Assembly (NCBI GenBank): GCA_937860115.1
Contig: CALMBI010000005.1
Location: 1-20,135, forward strand
DNA length: 20,135 bases
Direction: 5' to 3'
Source of the DNA: an uncultured Arcobacter sp.
GTDB lineage: Bacteria; Campylobacterota; Campylobacteria; Campylobacterales; Arcobacteraceae
Positions 13,267-20,135 of the stretch are shown here, piece by piece; the stretch's first letter is position 1, and each line of letters begins with the position of its first letter. Position numbers and translations under genes: made by a program. The notes under the pieces were generated by a model. It had not been told where the DNA came from. It worked only from the letters and a program-made list of their open reading frames with translations, and did not search any database.

Positions 13267-15090
13267 ATGGGAAAAAAATATATTGACATAATGGATACTA
13301 CTTTTAGGGATGGTTTTCAATCAGTTTTTGGTGGTAGAGTTTTAATGAACGATTTTTTTCCAGCTGTAGAAGCTGCAAAAGAAGCTGGTATTAGACATTT
13401 TGAATTTGGTGGTGGAGCAAGATTCCAATCACTATTTTTTTATTTACAAGAAAATGCTTTTGATATGATGGACAAATTTAGAGCTATCGTAGGACCAGAT
13501 GCAAATCTTCAAACACTTGCTAGAGGTATAAATACAGTTATGTTAGATACTGGAAGTAGAGAACTTGTAGATCTTCATGCTAAACTTTTTGCAAAACATG
13601 GAACGACAACAATCAGAAACTTTGATGCTTTAAATGATGTAAGAAACCTTGAATATTCTGCACAATGTATTAAAAAATATGGTTTAAAACACGAAGCAGT
13701 AGTAACAATGATGGATCTTCCACCAAACTGTGAAGGTGCACATGATGTTGCATTTTATGAAAAAACACTAAGAAATATCCTTGATAGTGGCTTACCATAC
13801 GATTCAATCTGTTTTAAAGATGCAAGTGGTACAGCTAATCCAAATAAAGTATATGAAACTATTAAAATGGCTAGAAGACTTTTAGGTGATAATATGCATA
13901 TCAGACTTCATACGCATGAAACTGCAGGTGTCAGTGTATCTGCATATTTAGCTGCACTTGATGCTGGTGCAGATGGAATTGACCTTGCTGCATCTCCTGT
14001 AAGTGGTGGTACATCTCAACCAGATATCTTAACTATGTTACATGCTACTAAAGGTGGAAAATATGATCTTGGTGGATTAACTGTTGAGAAAGTTTTACAG
14101 TACGAAGAAGTATTAAAAGATTGTTTAAAAGATTATATGATGCCACCTGAAGCAACACAAGTATCTCCTCTTATTCCATTTTCTCCAATGCCAGGTGGAG
14201 CACTTACAGCAAATACACAAATGATGAGAGATGATAATACTTTAGATAAATTCCCTGAAGTGATAAAAGCGATGCAAGAGGTTGTTGTAAAAGGTGGATT
14301 TGGTACATCTGTAACTCCTGTAAGTCAATTTTACTGGCAACAAGCATATGCAAATGTTATGTTTGGACCATGGAAACAAATCGCTCCTGGGTATGGGAAA
14401 ATGGTTCTTGGATATTTTGGTAAAACTCCAGTTGATGCTGATCCTGAAGTTATTGCACTTGCAAGTGAAAAATTAAAACTTGAAGTAACAACAGAAAATC
14501 CACTTGATATTGCTGATAGAGATGTAAAAAAATCTATTGCAGCTTGGAAAGAAAGATTAGAGATCGAAAAATTAGAAGTAACAGAAGAGAATATTTTTAT
14601 TGCAGCAGCTTGTGATGAAAAAGGTATAGCATTTTTAAAAGGTGAATCACCTTTAAATGTTAGAAAAATCAGTGATGAAGTAAAAGAAGAAAATAGTGGA
14701 GAGAAAAAAATGGCAAACGGAAATTATACAGTTGTAGTTGATGGTAAAAAATTTAGTGTACAAGTAGCAGAGGGTGATATGGATATTAAAGTTGTTGCAT
14801 CAGCTCCTGCTGAAGTAGCTCCAGTGGTTGCAGCACCTGCGCCTGTAGCAACACCAGCAGCAGCTCCATCAGCTGGTGGAACATCTGTTCCTGCAAGTGT
14901 AAATGGAAGTGTTTGGAAAATCCTTGTAAAAGTTGGTGACAAAGTTGAAAAAGGTCAAGTGATCGCTATCTTAGAAGCAATGAAAATGGAAATCGATATT
15001 GAAGCACCAACTGCAGGTGTAGTAGGTGCATTAAATGTATCTCCAAATGATGCTGTAGAAGAGGGACAAACTCTTATTACAATCAACTAA
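13267..15090 (+). CDS. oadA: biotin-dependent oxaloacetate decarboxylase alpha subunit (carboxyltransferase + biotin carrier)
   Basis: OadA moves CO2 from oxaloacetate to biotin, leaving pyruvate; OadB then releases CO2 with sodium export. The 607 residues are family length. The N-terminal carboxyltransferase barrel has D10 in IMDTTFRDGFQSV, the lysine expected to be carboxylated in ICFKDASGTANP (K184), and metal-binding histidines in LHTHETAG (H215, H217). SPVSGGTSQPD follows at about 243-253. A conserved helical domain is next (about 265-480), then an Ala/Pro linker (about 517-545) and a biotinyl domain with EAMKME (biotin on K573). The first motif reads TTFRDGFQSVFGGR where classic OadA/PycB has LRDxHQSLxATR, so this is a diverged branch. 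Pyruvate carboxylase subunit B is the alternative, but the flanking oadG and oadB favour a decarboxylase. Confidence 0.93.
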   Translation: MGKKYIDIMDTTFRDGFQSVFGGRVLMNDFFPAVEAAKEAGIRHFEFGGGARFQSLFFYLQENAFDMMDKFRAIVGPDANLQTLARGINTVMLDTGSRELVDLHAKLFAKHGTTTIRNFDALNDVRNLEYSAQCIKKYGLKHEAVVTMMDLPPNCEGAHDVAFYEKTLRNILDSGLPYDSICFKDASGTANPNKVYETIKMARRLLGDNMHIRLHTHETAGVSVSAYLAALDAGADGIDLAASPVSGGTSQPDILTMLHATKGGKYDLGGLTVEKVLQYEEVLKDCLKDYMMPPEATQVSPLIPFSPMPGGALTANTQMMRDDNTLDKFPEVIKAMQEVVVKGGFGTSVTPVSQFYWQQAYANVMFGPWKQIAPGYGKMVLGYFGKTPVDADPEVIALASEKLKLEVTTENPLDIADRDVKKSIAAWKERLEIEKLEVTEENIFIAAACDEKGIAFLKGESPLNVRKISDEVKEENSGEKKMANGNYTVVVDGKKFSVQVAEGDMDIKVVASAPAEVAPVVAAPAPVATPAAAPSAGGTSVPASVNGSVWKILVKVGDKVEKGQVIAILEAMKMEIDIEAPTAGVVGALNVSPNDAVEEGQTLITIN

Positions 15091-15113
15091 TAAAGTAATT
15101 TGGAGCAAACAAT

Positions 15114-16442
15114 ATGAGTAAAAAAATTATCGTCTTATTAATGATGGTGTTTTTTTCTTTTGTAAATCTTAGTGCCAATGAAGTAGTCGTTGCGCAAGCT
15201 GAGCCAGTAGCACAAGAAACAAAACATCAATATGAACCAAAAAGCTTTGTTGAATTATTAGATTCTTTCTACCAAACAACAGGACTCAATGCCTTACTTA
15301 ATCCAAAAGATGGTGTAATGACAGCTGATGCGAATCCTGAAAAAGCTAGACCTATGACACATTTTGAACAGTCATGGGGAAGAATCATTATGTTTGGTAT
15401 CGTATTTGTACTTTTCTATTTAGCTATTGCTAAAGGATTTGAACCACTATTATTATTGCCAATTGCGTTTGGTGGACTTTTAGCAAATATTCCAGTTGCT
15501 AATATGGCAGGACCACATGGTATGCTTGGAATCATTTATAATATGGGAATTGCGAATGAGTTTTTTCCACTCCTAATCTTTATGGGAGTTGGTGCGATGA
15601 CAGACTTTGGTCCACTTTTAGCTAATCCTAGACTTGCTCTTCTTGGTGGAGCAGCACAATTTGCTATTTTTGGATCTCTTGTAGGTGCTGTTGCTATTGG
15701 ATTTGACTTACAACAAGCAAGTGCTATCTCAATTATCGGTGGAGCTGATGGTCCTACATCAATTTTCATTGCAAATAGACTTGCTCCTGAAATGCTTGGA
15801 GCTATTGCAGTTGCTGCATATAGTTATATGGCACTCGTTCCAGTTATTCAACCTCCAATTATGAAAGCTCTTACAACAGATGCAGAGAGAAGAATCAAAA
15901 TGGCGACTCTTAGAAAAGTGCATAAATTAGAAAAACTTTTCTTACCAATTTTAATTTTAATGATGGCTGTATTATTACTTCCAGATTCTGCTCCACTAAT
16001 TGGTGCTTTTGCATTAGGAAATTTTGCTAAAGAATCTGGTGTAGTTGAAAGATTGAGTGATACTATGCAAAATTCACTTATCAATATTGTTACAATCTTT
16101 TTAGGACTTGGTGTTGGTTCTACGCTTGCATCAGATAAATTTCTTGTAGCTGAAACTTTAGGGATTATGGTTATTGGTCTTATTGCTTTCTCTGCAGGTA
16201 CTGCAGCAGGAGTTATCATGGCAAAAATCATGAATAAATTTAGTTCAAAAGATAATCAAATCAATCCACTGATTGGTTCTGCTGGTGTAAGTGCTGTACC
16301 GATGGCAGCAAGGGTTTCAAGTAAAGTTGGTCAAGAGTATGATAGATCAAATATATTATTGATGCATGCTATGGGTCCAAATGTTGCTGGTGTTATTGGT
16401 TCAGCAGTTGCCGCAGGTGTATTATTATCAATATTCAAATAA
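15114..16442 (+). CDS. oadB: sodium-pumping decarboxylase beta subunit with N-terminal signal peptide and extension
   Basis: OadB is the membrane subunit that decarboxylates carboxybiotin and exports sodium. The body from about residue 85 is a canonical OadB: LAIAKGFEPLLLLPIAFGGL (103-122), the essential-aspartate motif GGADGPTS (D212, equivalent to Klebsiella D203), and the C-terminal LLMHAMGPNVAGVIGSA. The 442-residue length is about ten or so above the classic form. The extra sequence is N-terminal: a signal-peptide-like start (MSKKIIVLLMMVFFSFVNLS, then AN) and a hydrophilic stretch (about 23-85) before the first OadB helix. The segment SFVELLDSFYQTTGL resembles the normal OadB N-terminus, so an insertion as well as an extension is likely. 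ATG at 15114 follows GGAG and the whole length is in frame. Confidence 0.95.
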   Translation: MSKKIIVLLMMVFFSFVNLSANEVVVAQAEPVAQETKHQYEPKSFVELLDSFYQTTGLNALLNPKDGVMTADANPEKARPMTHFEQSWGRIIMFGIVFVLFYLAIAKGFEPLLLLPIAFGGLLANIPVANMAGPHGMLGIIYNMGIANEFFPLLIFMGVGAMTDFGPLLANPRLALLGGAAQFAIFGSLVGAVAIGFDLQQASAISIIGGADGPTSIFIANRLAPEMLGAIAVAAYSYMALVPVIQPPIMKALTTDAERRIKMATLRKVHKLEKLFLPILILMMAVLLLPDSAPLIGAFALGNFAKESGVVERLSDTMQNSLINIVTIFLGLGVGSTLASDKFLVAETLGIMVIGLIAFSAGTAAGVIMAKIMNKFSSKDNQINPLIGSAGVSAVPMAARVSSKVGQEYDRSNILLMHAMGPNVAGVIGSAVAAGVLLSIFK

Positions 16443-16463
16443 AAAAATAGGGAAATTAAAATC

Positions 16464-18059
16464 ATGTTAGATATTCAAAGTTCGTTAGGATTAAGTGGTG
16501 TTGGTAAAATTTTTAGAAACACTGACATAGATACTTTAATCAAAGACGCGGTAGCTAATGAAGGTGCTAAAATTAGTAAAGAGGGTGCATTAATGATCGA
16601 TACTGGTATTTTTACTGGTAGAAGTCCAAAAGATAAATATTTTGTAAACAATGCTCCTTCAAATCAATATATTGCATGGGGAGATATCAACAAACCAGTT
16701 GAAGAATCTCTCTATAACAAACTTTTAAATATATCAAAAGAACAATTAAGCGGTAAAGATCTTTATATCACAGATGTATTTTGTGGATCAAGCTTAGATA
16801 GTAGAAAATCTATTAGATTTGTTACAGAGATAGCATGGCAAGCACATTTTATTCAAAATATGTTTATCATGCCAACTGCACAAGAATTAGAAAACTTTAC
16901 TCCTGAATTTACTATCTACAATGCATGCAAAACTACAAACAAAGATTGGGAAGCTGAAGGATTACATTCTGAAGTGTTTGTAGTGTTTAATATAGAAGCA
17001 AATGAAGCGATCATTGGTGGTACATGGTATGCTGGTGAGATGAAAAAAGGTGTTTTTTCTATGATGAATTACTGGCTTCCACTTCAAAATAAAATGCCAA
17101 TGCATTGTTCAGCAAATGTAGGAAAAGATGGTGATACTGCACTTTTCTTTGGACTTTCAGGAACAGGTAAAACTACACTTTCAACTGATCCAAACAGAGC
17201 TTTAATTGGTGATGATGAACACGGTTGGGATGATAATGGAGTATTTAACTTTGAAGGTGGATGCTATGCTAAAGTTATCAATCTAAGCAAAGAAAATGAG
17301 CCTGAGATCTATGGAGCTATCAAAAAAGGTGCTATTTTAGAAAACGTTGTTGCAAGTGAAGATGGTACAGTTGATTATGACAATGGATCAAAAACTGAAA
17401 ATACAAGGGTTTCTTATCCAATCAATCATATTGAAAATATTCAGCCAAACTCAATTGCAGGTCATCCAACAAACATCATCTTTTTAAGTGCAGATGCTTT
17501 TGGTGTCTTGCCACCTGTAAGTAAACTTACAAAAGAGCAAGCAATGTACTATTTCCTAAGTGGATATACTGCAAAAGTTGCTGGAACTGAAAGAGGTGTA
17601 ACTGAACCAACAGCTACATTTAGTGCATGTTTTGGAGAAGCATTCTTACCACTTCATCCAACTGTATATGCAACACTTTTAGGTGAAAAAATAGACAAAC
17701 ACAATGTAAATGTGTATCTTGTAAATACAGGATGGACAGGTGGAAGTTATGGTGTTGGGAAAAGAATGAGTATTAAAAATACAAGAGCTTGTATCAATTC
17801 TATTTTAGATGGAAGTATCAATAACTCTCAGTTTGAAACATTGCCTGTATTTAACCTTGCAATTCCAACTACATTGAATAATGTAGATACAAATGTCTTA
17901 AATCCAAGAAATAGTTGGGAAAACAAAGAAGATTATGATGCAACTGCTAATAAACTTGCAAAAATGTATATCGAAAACTTCAAAAAGTACCTACCAAATG
18001 ATGGAGATGCTGATACAATACAAAGTTTCGATTTTACAGCAGCAGGTCCAAAAATTTAA
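16464..18059 (+). CDS. pckA: phosphoenolpyruvate carboxykinase (ATP)
   Basis: PckA interconverts oxaloacetate plus ATP with PEP, CO2 and ADP in the cytoplasm, usually for gluconeogenesis. The 531-residue protein carries family motifs in order: TGRSPKDKYF (51-60), YAGEMKKGVFSMMNYWLP (189-206), the P-loop GLSGTGKTTLSTDP (230-243), and metal-binding D250-D251 in LIGDDEHGW. The adenine-binding region follows, with TGWTGGSYGVGKRM toward the C-terminus. The P-loop form and length identify the ATP-dependent class. It lies 21 bases after oadB and acts on the same metabolite as the preceding decarboxylase, so co-regulation makes biochemical sense. ATG at 16464 follows AGGGA. Confidence 0.98.
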   Translation: MLDIQSSLGLSGVGKIFRNTDIDTLIKDAVANEGAKISKEGALMIDTGIFTGRSPKDKYFVNNAPSNQYIAWGDINKPVEESLYNKLLNISKEQLSGKDLYITDVFCGSSLDSRKSIRFVTEIAWQAHFIQNMFIMPTAQELENFTPEFTIYNACKTTNKDWEAEGLHSEVFVVFNIEANEAIIGGTWYAGEMKKGVFSMMNYWLPLQNKMPMHCSANVGKDGDTALFFGLSGTGKTTLSTDPNRALIGDDEHGWDDNGVFNFEGGCYAKVINLSKENEPEIYGAIKKGAILENVVASEDGTVDYDNGSKTENTRVSYPINHIENIQPNSIAGHPTNIIFLSADAFGVLPPVSKLTKEQAMYYFLSGYTAKVAGTERGVTEPTATFSACFGEAFLPLHPTVYATLLGEKIDKHNVNVYLVNTGWTGGSYGVGKRMSIKNTRACINSILDGSINNSQFETLPVFNLAIPTTLNNVDTNVLNPRNSWENKEDYDATANKLAKMYIENFKKYLPNDGDADTIQSFDFTAAGPKI

Positions 18060-18123
18060 TTTTCACATTTAGTTTAGATGTCAAGATTATTCTTTTGAAA
18101 CACTGAAAAGAAAAGGATATAAC

Positions 18124-18630
18124 TTGACAAATAAACTAAAACTCATTGATTTACTCACTGAACTCCAAACAAACTGTTCTGAGATAGCATATCTTAGTAT
18201 GGTGCACCTTTATGAAAAACTTTATGAAATAAATGATCAAACATTAATTGATAAAGATGAATATCTTGAGATTATTAAAAATTACTCGATGTTTTTTAGA
18301 TACCTTAATGACTACGCGGGTACTATATATAAAAAATACGACTCCTCTATTGAGATTATCTACACTGAATTATGCAATTACTATGGACTCGATCTTGATA
18401 ATCAATACAGATTTGAACATATTTTAAAAAAACTAGAAAAACAGACTCCTCAGTTACTTATGAGTTTATCTGATAGTGATATACAAAGACAAACTGTTGA
18501 ACATTTTGAAGAAAAACTAGAAACTATAAAATCTTCAGACTACTATAAAAATAATGAATCTGCATTATTTTCAAAAGTTGAAAAATTAGAAAAAAATATC
18601 GTTTTGGTAAAACGGGCTCTTAATTATTGA
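18124..18630 (+). CDS. hypothetical helical protein, last gene of the oad-pckA operon
   Basis: I do not recognise this 168-residue protein. It is hydrophilic and apparently all-helical (LKLIDLLTELQTNCSEIAYL; RFEHILKKLEKQTPQLLMSL; SKVEKLEKNIVLVKRALNY), rich in K, E, L and Y, and has no signal peptide or membrane segment. The start is TTG at 18124, six bases after AAGGAT; no ATG gives a comparable site. It follows pckA by 64 bases with no strong terminator between them (only a weak A/T hairpin at 18090-18112), and a strong terminator comes right after it, so it is probably co-transcribed. A regulatory or adaptor role is possible but not supported by any motif I can see. Confidence 0.75.
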   Translation: MTNKLKLIDLLTELQTNCSEIAYLSMVHLYEKLYEINDQTLIDKDEYLEIIKNYSMFFRYLNDYAGTIYKKYDSSIEIIYTELCNYYGLDLDNQYRFEHILKKLEKQTPQLLMSLSDSDIQRQTVEHFEEKLETIKSSDYYKNNESALFSKVEKLEKNIVLVKRALNY

Positions 18631-18648
18631 TTTTTTGACCAATATAAT

Positions 18649-18683
18649 AAAAAAGGGAAGATTACAATATCTTCCCTTTTTTT
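18649..18683. terminator. strong bidirectional intrinsic terminator
   Basis: GGGAAGAT (18655-18662) and ATCTTCCC (18669-18676) form a perfect stem with a six-base loop. Six A precede it (18649-18654) and seven T follow (18677-18683). It therefore works for both the plus-strand oad operon and the convergent ribBA gene, whose stop is 20 bases away. Confidence 0.92.
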
Positions 18684-18702
18684 AATTAGCAATGTTATCA
18701 AA

Positions 18703-19731
18703 CTACTCTAGAATGATCGTTTCTTTAATTTTTAATCCAAACCCCTGAATACCAACAAAAGATGTCTTAGAACCTGATGTAATAAGTTTTATCTCATTGA
18801 TATTTAGCTTTTTAATAATCTGTGCACCAATACCAAAATCTTTCATATGTTCAGTTTTCTCATCTTTTGATTCTAAAAATACTAATATTCCACCTTTTGA
18901 TTCTAAAAAATTGATAGCTTTTAACATAGAATTCAATCTTTGGTGATTTAAAAATAGATTGATATCAGAATCTATTGTATGAAATTTCACTGGCAGTACC
19001 TCTTCTATTTCACCGAATTGGATAACTGTATGTTTATTTCCTTTATGATCTTCAAATATAATTTTTTGTACTTCATTATTAAAAAACTCTTCAGTAGAAG
19101 TAGAAACTATCTCTACAAGTGATTCATTTGCCATTCTGTATTCTACTAAATCTGAGATGTAAACCTGTACCATATCATATTGCTCTGCAAATATATCAAG
19201 ATCATCTCTTCTTGCCATGGTCCCATCTTCTTTCATGATCTCACAAATAACAGCCTCTCCCCTAAGACCTGCAAGTTTACAAAGGTCTATACTACCTTCA
19301 GTATGCCCTGTTCTTACAAGCACACCACCCTCTTTTGCAATTAATGGAAAAATATGCCCAGGTCTTACTAATTCATCTGCTTTTGAGATATTGTTTGCAA
19401 GTATCTTTATAGTATCATCTCTCTCTTTTGCACTAATCCCTGTAGATGCTTTTGCACAATCAACAGATACTGTAAATGCTGTTTCGTAAGATGATGTATT
19501 TGAAGATACCATTGGTTGAAGATCTAATCTTTTAGCTGTATCTTTTGTAACAGCTACACAGATAAGACCTTTTGCGTGTGTCGCCATAAAATTCACATGC
19601 TCAGGTGTACTAAACGCTGCACTATAAACTAGATCTCCCTCATTTTCTCTATCTTCATCATCTAACATGATGACCATTTTCCCTTTTTTGATCTCTTCTA
19701 TAGCCCGTTCTACTCTTCCAATTGAATTCAT
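18703..19731 (-). CDS. ribBA: 3,4-dihydroxy-2-butanone 4-phosphate synthase with degenerate GTP cyclohydrolase II domain
   Basis: The N-terminal half (about 1-200) is RibB, which converts ribulose 5-phosphate to dihydroxybutanone phosphate plus formate for riboflavin. It shows MLDDEDRENEGDLVYSA (about 22-38) and the active-site HTEGSIDLCKLAGL followed by GEAVICEIMKEDGTMARR. The C-terminal half keeps the cyclohydrolase II fold pattern (VKFHTIDSD; DFGIGAQIIKKLNINEIKLI; GFGLKI). It lacks the zinc-binding CxSECxTGDxFxSxRCDC-type stretch, which is replaced by TIDSDINLFLNHQRLNSM, so the second activity is probably lost. Such hybrid RibBA proteins are known in Proteobacteria. I chose ATG at 19731, seven or so bases after GTGGA; an in-frame GTG at 19740 would add three residues but has no ribosome site. 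A separate RibA must exist elsewhere. Confidence 0.93.
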   Translation of the reverse strand: MNSIGRVERAIEEIKKGKMVIMLDDEDRENEGDLVYSAAFSTPEHVNFMATHAKGLICVAVTKDTAKRLDLQPMVSSNTSSYETAFTVSVDCAKASTGISAKERDDTIKILANNISKADELVRPGHIFPLIAKEGGVLVRTGHTEGSIDLCKLAGLRGEAVICEIMKEDGTMARRDDLDIFAEQYDMVQVYISDLVEYRMANESLVEIVSTSTEEFFNNEVQKIIFEDHKGNKHTVIQFGEIEEVLPVKFHTIDSDINLFLNHQRLNSMLKAINFLESKGGILVFLESKDEKTEHMKDFGIGAQIIKKLNINEIKLITSGSKTSFVGIQGFGLKIKETIILE

Positions 19732-19764
19732 AATTTCCACTCTATTTTTTCGTAAATTTTTAAA

Positions 19765-19773
19765 AGTATATCA
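19765..19773 (-). promoter_or_regulatory. extended -10 promoter for ribBA
   Basis: The minus strand reads TGA-TATACT within a T/A-rich stretch, about 35 bases upstream of the ATG. No -35 is clear. The divergent tRNA promoter begins about 30 bases away. I saw no FMN riboswitch in the short leader. Confidence 0.45.
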
Positions 19774-19801
19774 AAAATATTAAAATTTAATCTAAAAAAG
19801 C

Positions 19802-19830
19802 TTGACAAATTTGTTTTTTTTTACTATAAT
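19802..19830 (+). promoter_or_regulatory. perfect consensus promoter for the tRNA operon
   Basis: TTGACA (19802-19807) and TATAAT (19825-19830) are separated by exactly 17 bases, with the tRNA-Gln 5' end 18 bases beyond the -10. A full sigma-70 consensus fits strong constitutive tRNA expression. Confidence 0.9.
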
Positions 19831-19848
19831 TCCACCACTTCAAACGAT

Positions 19849-19923
19849 TGGGGTATCGCCAAGCGGTAAGGCAACGGTTTTTGGTACCGTCACTCGAAGG
19901 TTCGAATCCTTCTACCCCATCCA
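19849..19923 (+). tRNA. trnQ: tRNA-Gln (anticodon UUG)
   Basis: A complete cloverleaf: acceptor TGGGGTA (19849-19855) pairs with TACCCCA (19913-19919), the anticodon stem ACGGT/ACCGT encloses loop TTTTGGT (anticodon TTG), and the T arm contains GGTTCGAATCC. CCA is encoded (19921-19923). It is the first gene behind the consensus promoter. Confidence 0.97.
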
Positions 19924-19932
19924 CTCATTGAA

Positions 19933-20009
<77 letters not shown>

Positions 20010-20135
20010 ATCCAAACACCTATTTTACAGATACTTTAACAACTTTTCACAAAACTTATTAATTAACTTTTATAGCATATTTATAGCAATACACTTATAC
20101 TTTTATTTGAATGAATTTTATTCAGATATTTAATT

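Noticed and set aside
14820..14885. Repetitive GCA/CCA-rich DNA in oadA resembling a repeat array
   Set aside because: It encodes the normal Ala/Pro linker before the biotinyl domain.
15848..16231. Minus-strand frame of 127 residues inside oadB
   Set aside because: It is antisense to conserved OadB helices; proline/isoleucine-rich translation reflects the complement of hydrophobic codons.
18090..18112. Hairpin TTCTTTT/AAAAGAA between pckA and the 168-residue gene as a terminator
   Set aside because: The stem is all A/T except one pair per arm and no T tract follows; it more likely reflects the A-rich ribosome site.

Overview
The window looks like ordinary chromosome from an AT-rich member of the Campylobacterota (Epsilonproteobacteria), plausibly a Sulfurimonas/Arcobacter-like lineage. 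The clues are low GC, A/T-ending codons, frequent TTG starts, extended -10 promoters without clear -35 boxes, a RibBA whose cyclohydrolase half has lost its zinc cysteines, and an oadGAB-pckA cluster with a lineage-like OadA. This placement is inference from gene content. No stretch over 300 bases lacks a gene.

Layout. (1) Positions 1-435: an apparent C-terminal remnant of an IS1595-like transposase and an 84-residue gene of unknown function. (2) 432-5722: a DUF455 ferritin-like gene downstream of a complete high-affinity phosphate uptake operon (pstS-pstC-pstA-pstB, minus strand), with phoU divergent from pstS. The divergent intergenic region carries two matching Pho-box-like repeats, one per promoter, and an intrinsic-terminator-like hairpin lies between pstS and the permease genes. 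(3) 5750-10732: a tight minus-strand operon ruvA-ddl-RND transporter-small acidic protein. (4) 10946-12837: argF (plus), a CI/LexA-type self-cleaving repressor (minus) and, divergent from it, a possible 31-residue protein. (5) 12913-18683: a plus-strand operon oadG-oadA-oadB-pckA followed by a 168-residue gene of unknown function, closed by a strong bidirectional terminator. (6) 18703-20009: ribBA (minus), then tRNA-Gln(UUG) and initiator tRNA-fMet (plus) behind a perfect consensus promoter.

How the genes work together. PstSCAB imports phosphate and PhoU reports uptake state to a two-component system not in the window. OadGAB and PckA both act on oxaloacetate: one decarboxylates it to pyruvate while exporting sodium, the other phosphorylates and decarboxylates it to PEP, so this operon is a C3/C4 junction coupled to a sodium gradient. 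RuvA, Ddl, ArgF and RibBA are housekeeping enzymes of recombination, cell wall, arginine and riboflavin synthesis.

I found no clear new defence, mobile or biosynthetic system. The best leads are small: an RND pump with no visible adaptor but with a 93-residue acidic partner gene, an OadB with an added signal peptide and N-terminal domain, a hairpin that looks like both pst terminator and ribosome-site blocker for a TTG-started DUF455 gene, the paired Pho boxes, and the repressor/31-residue divergent pair.
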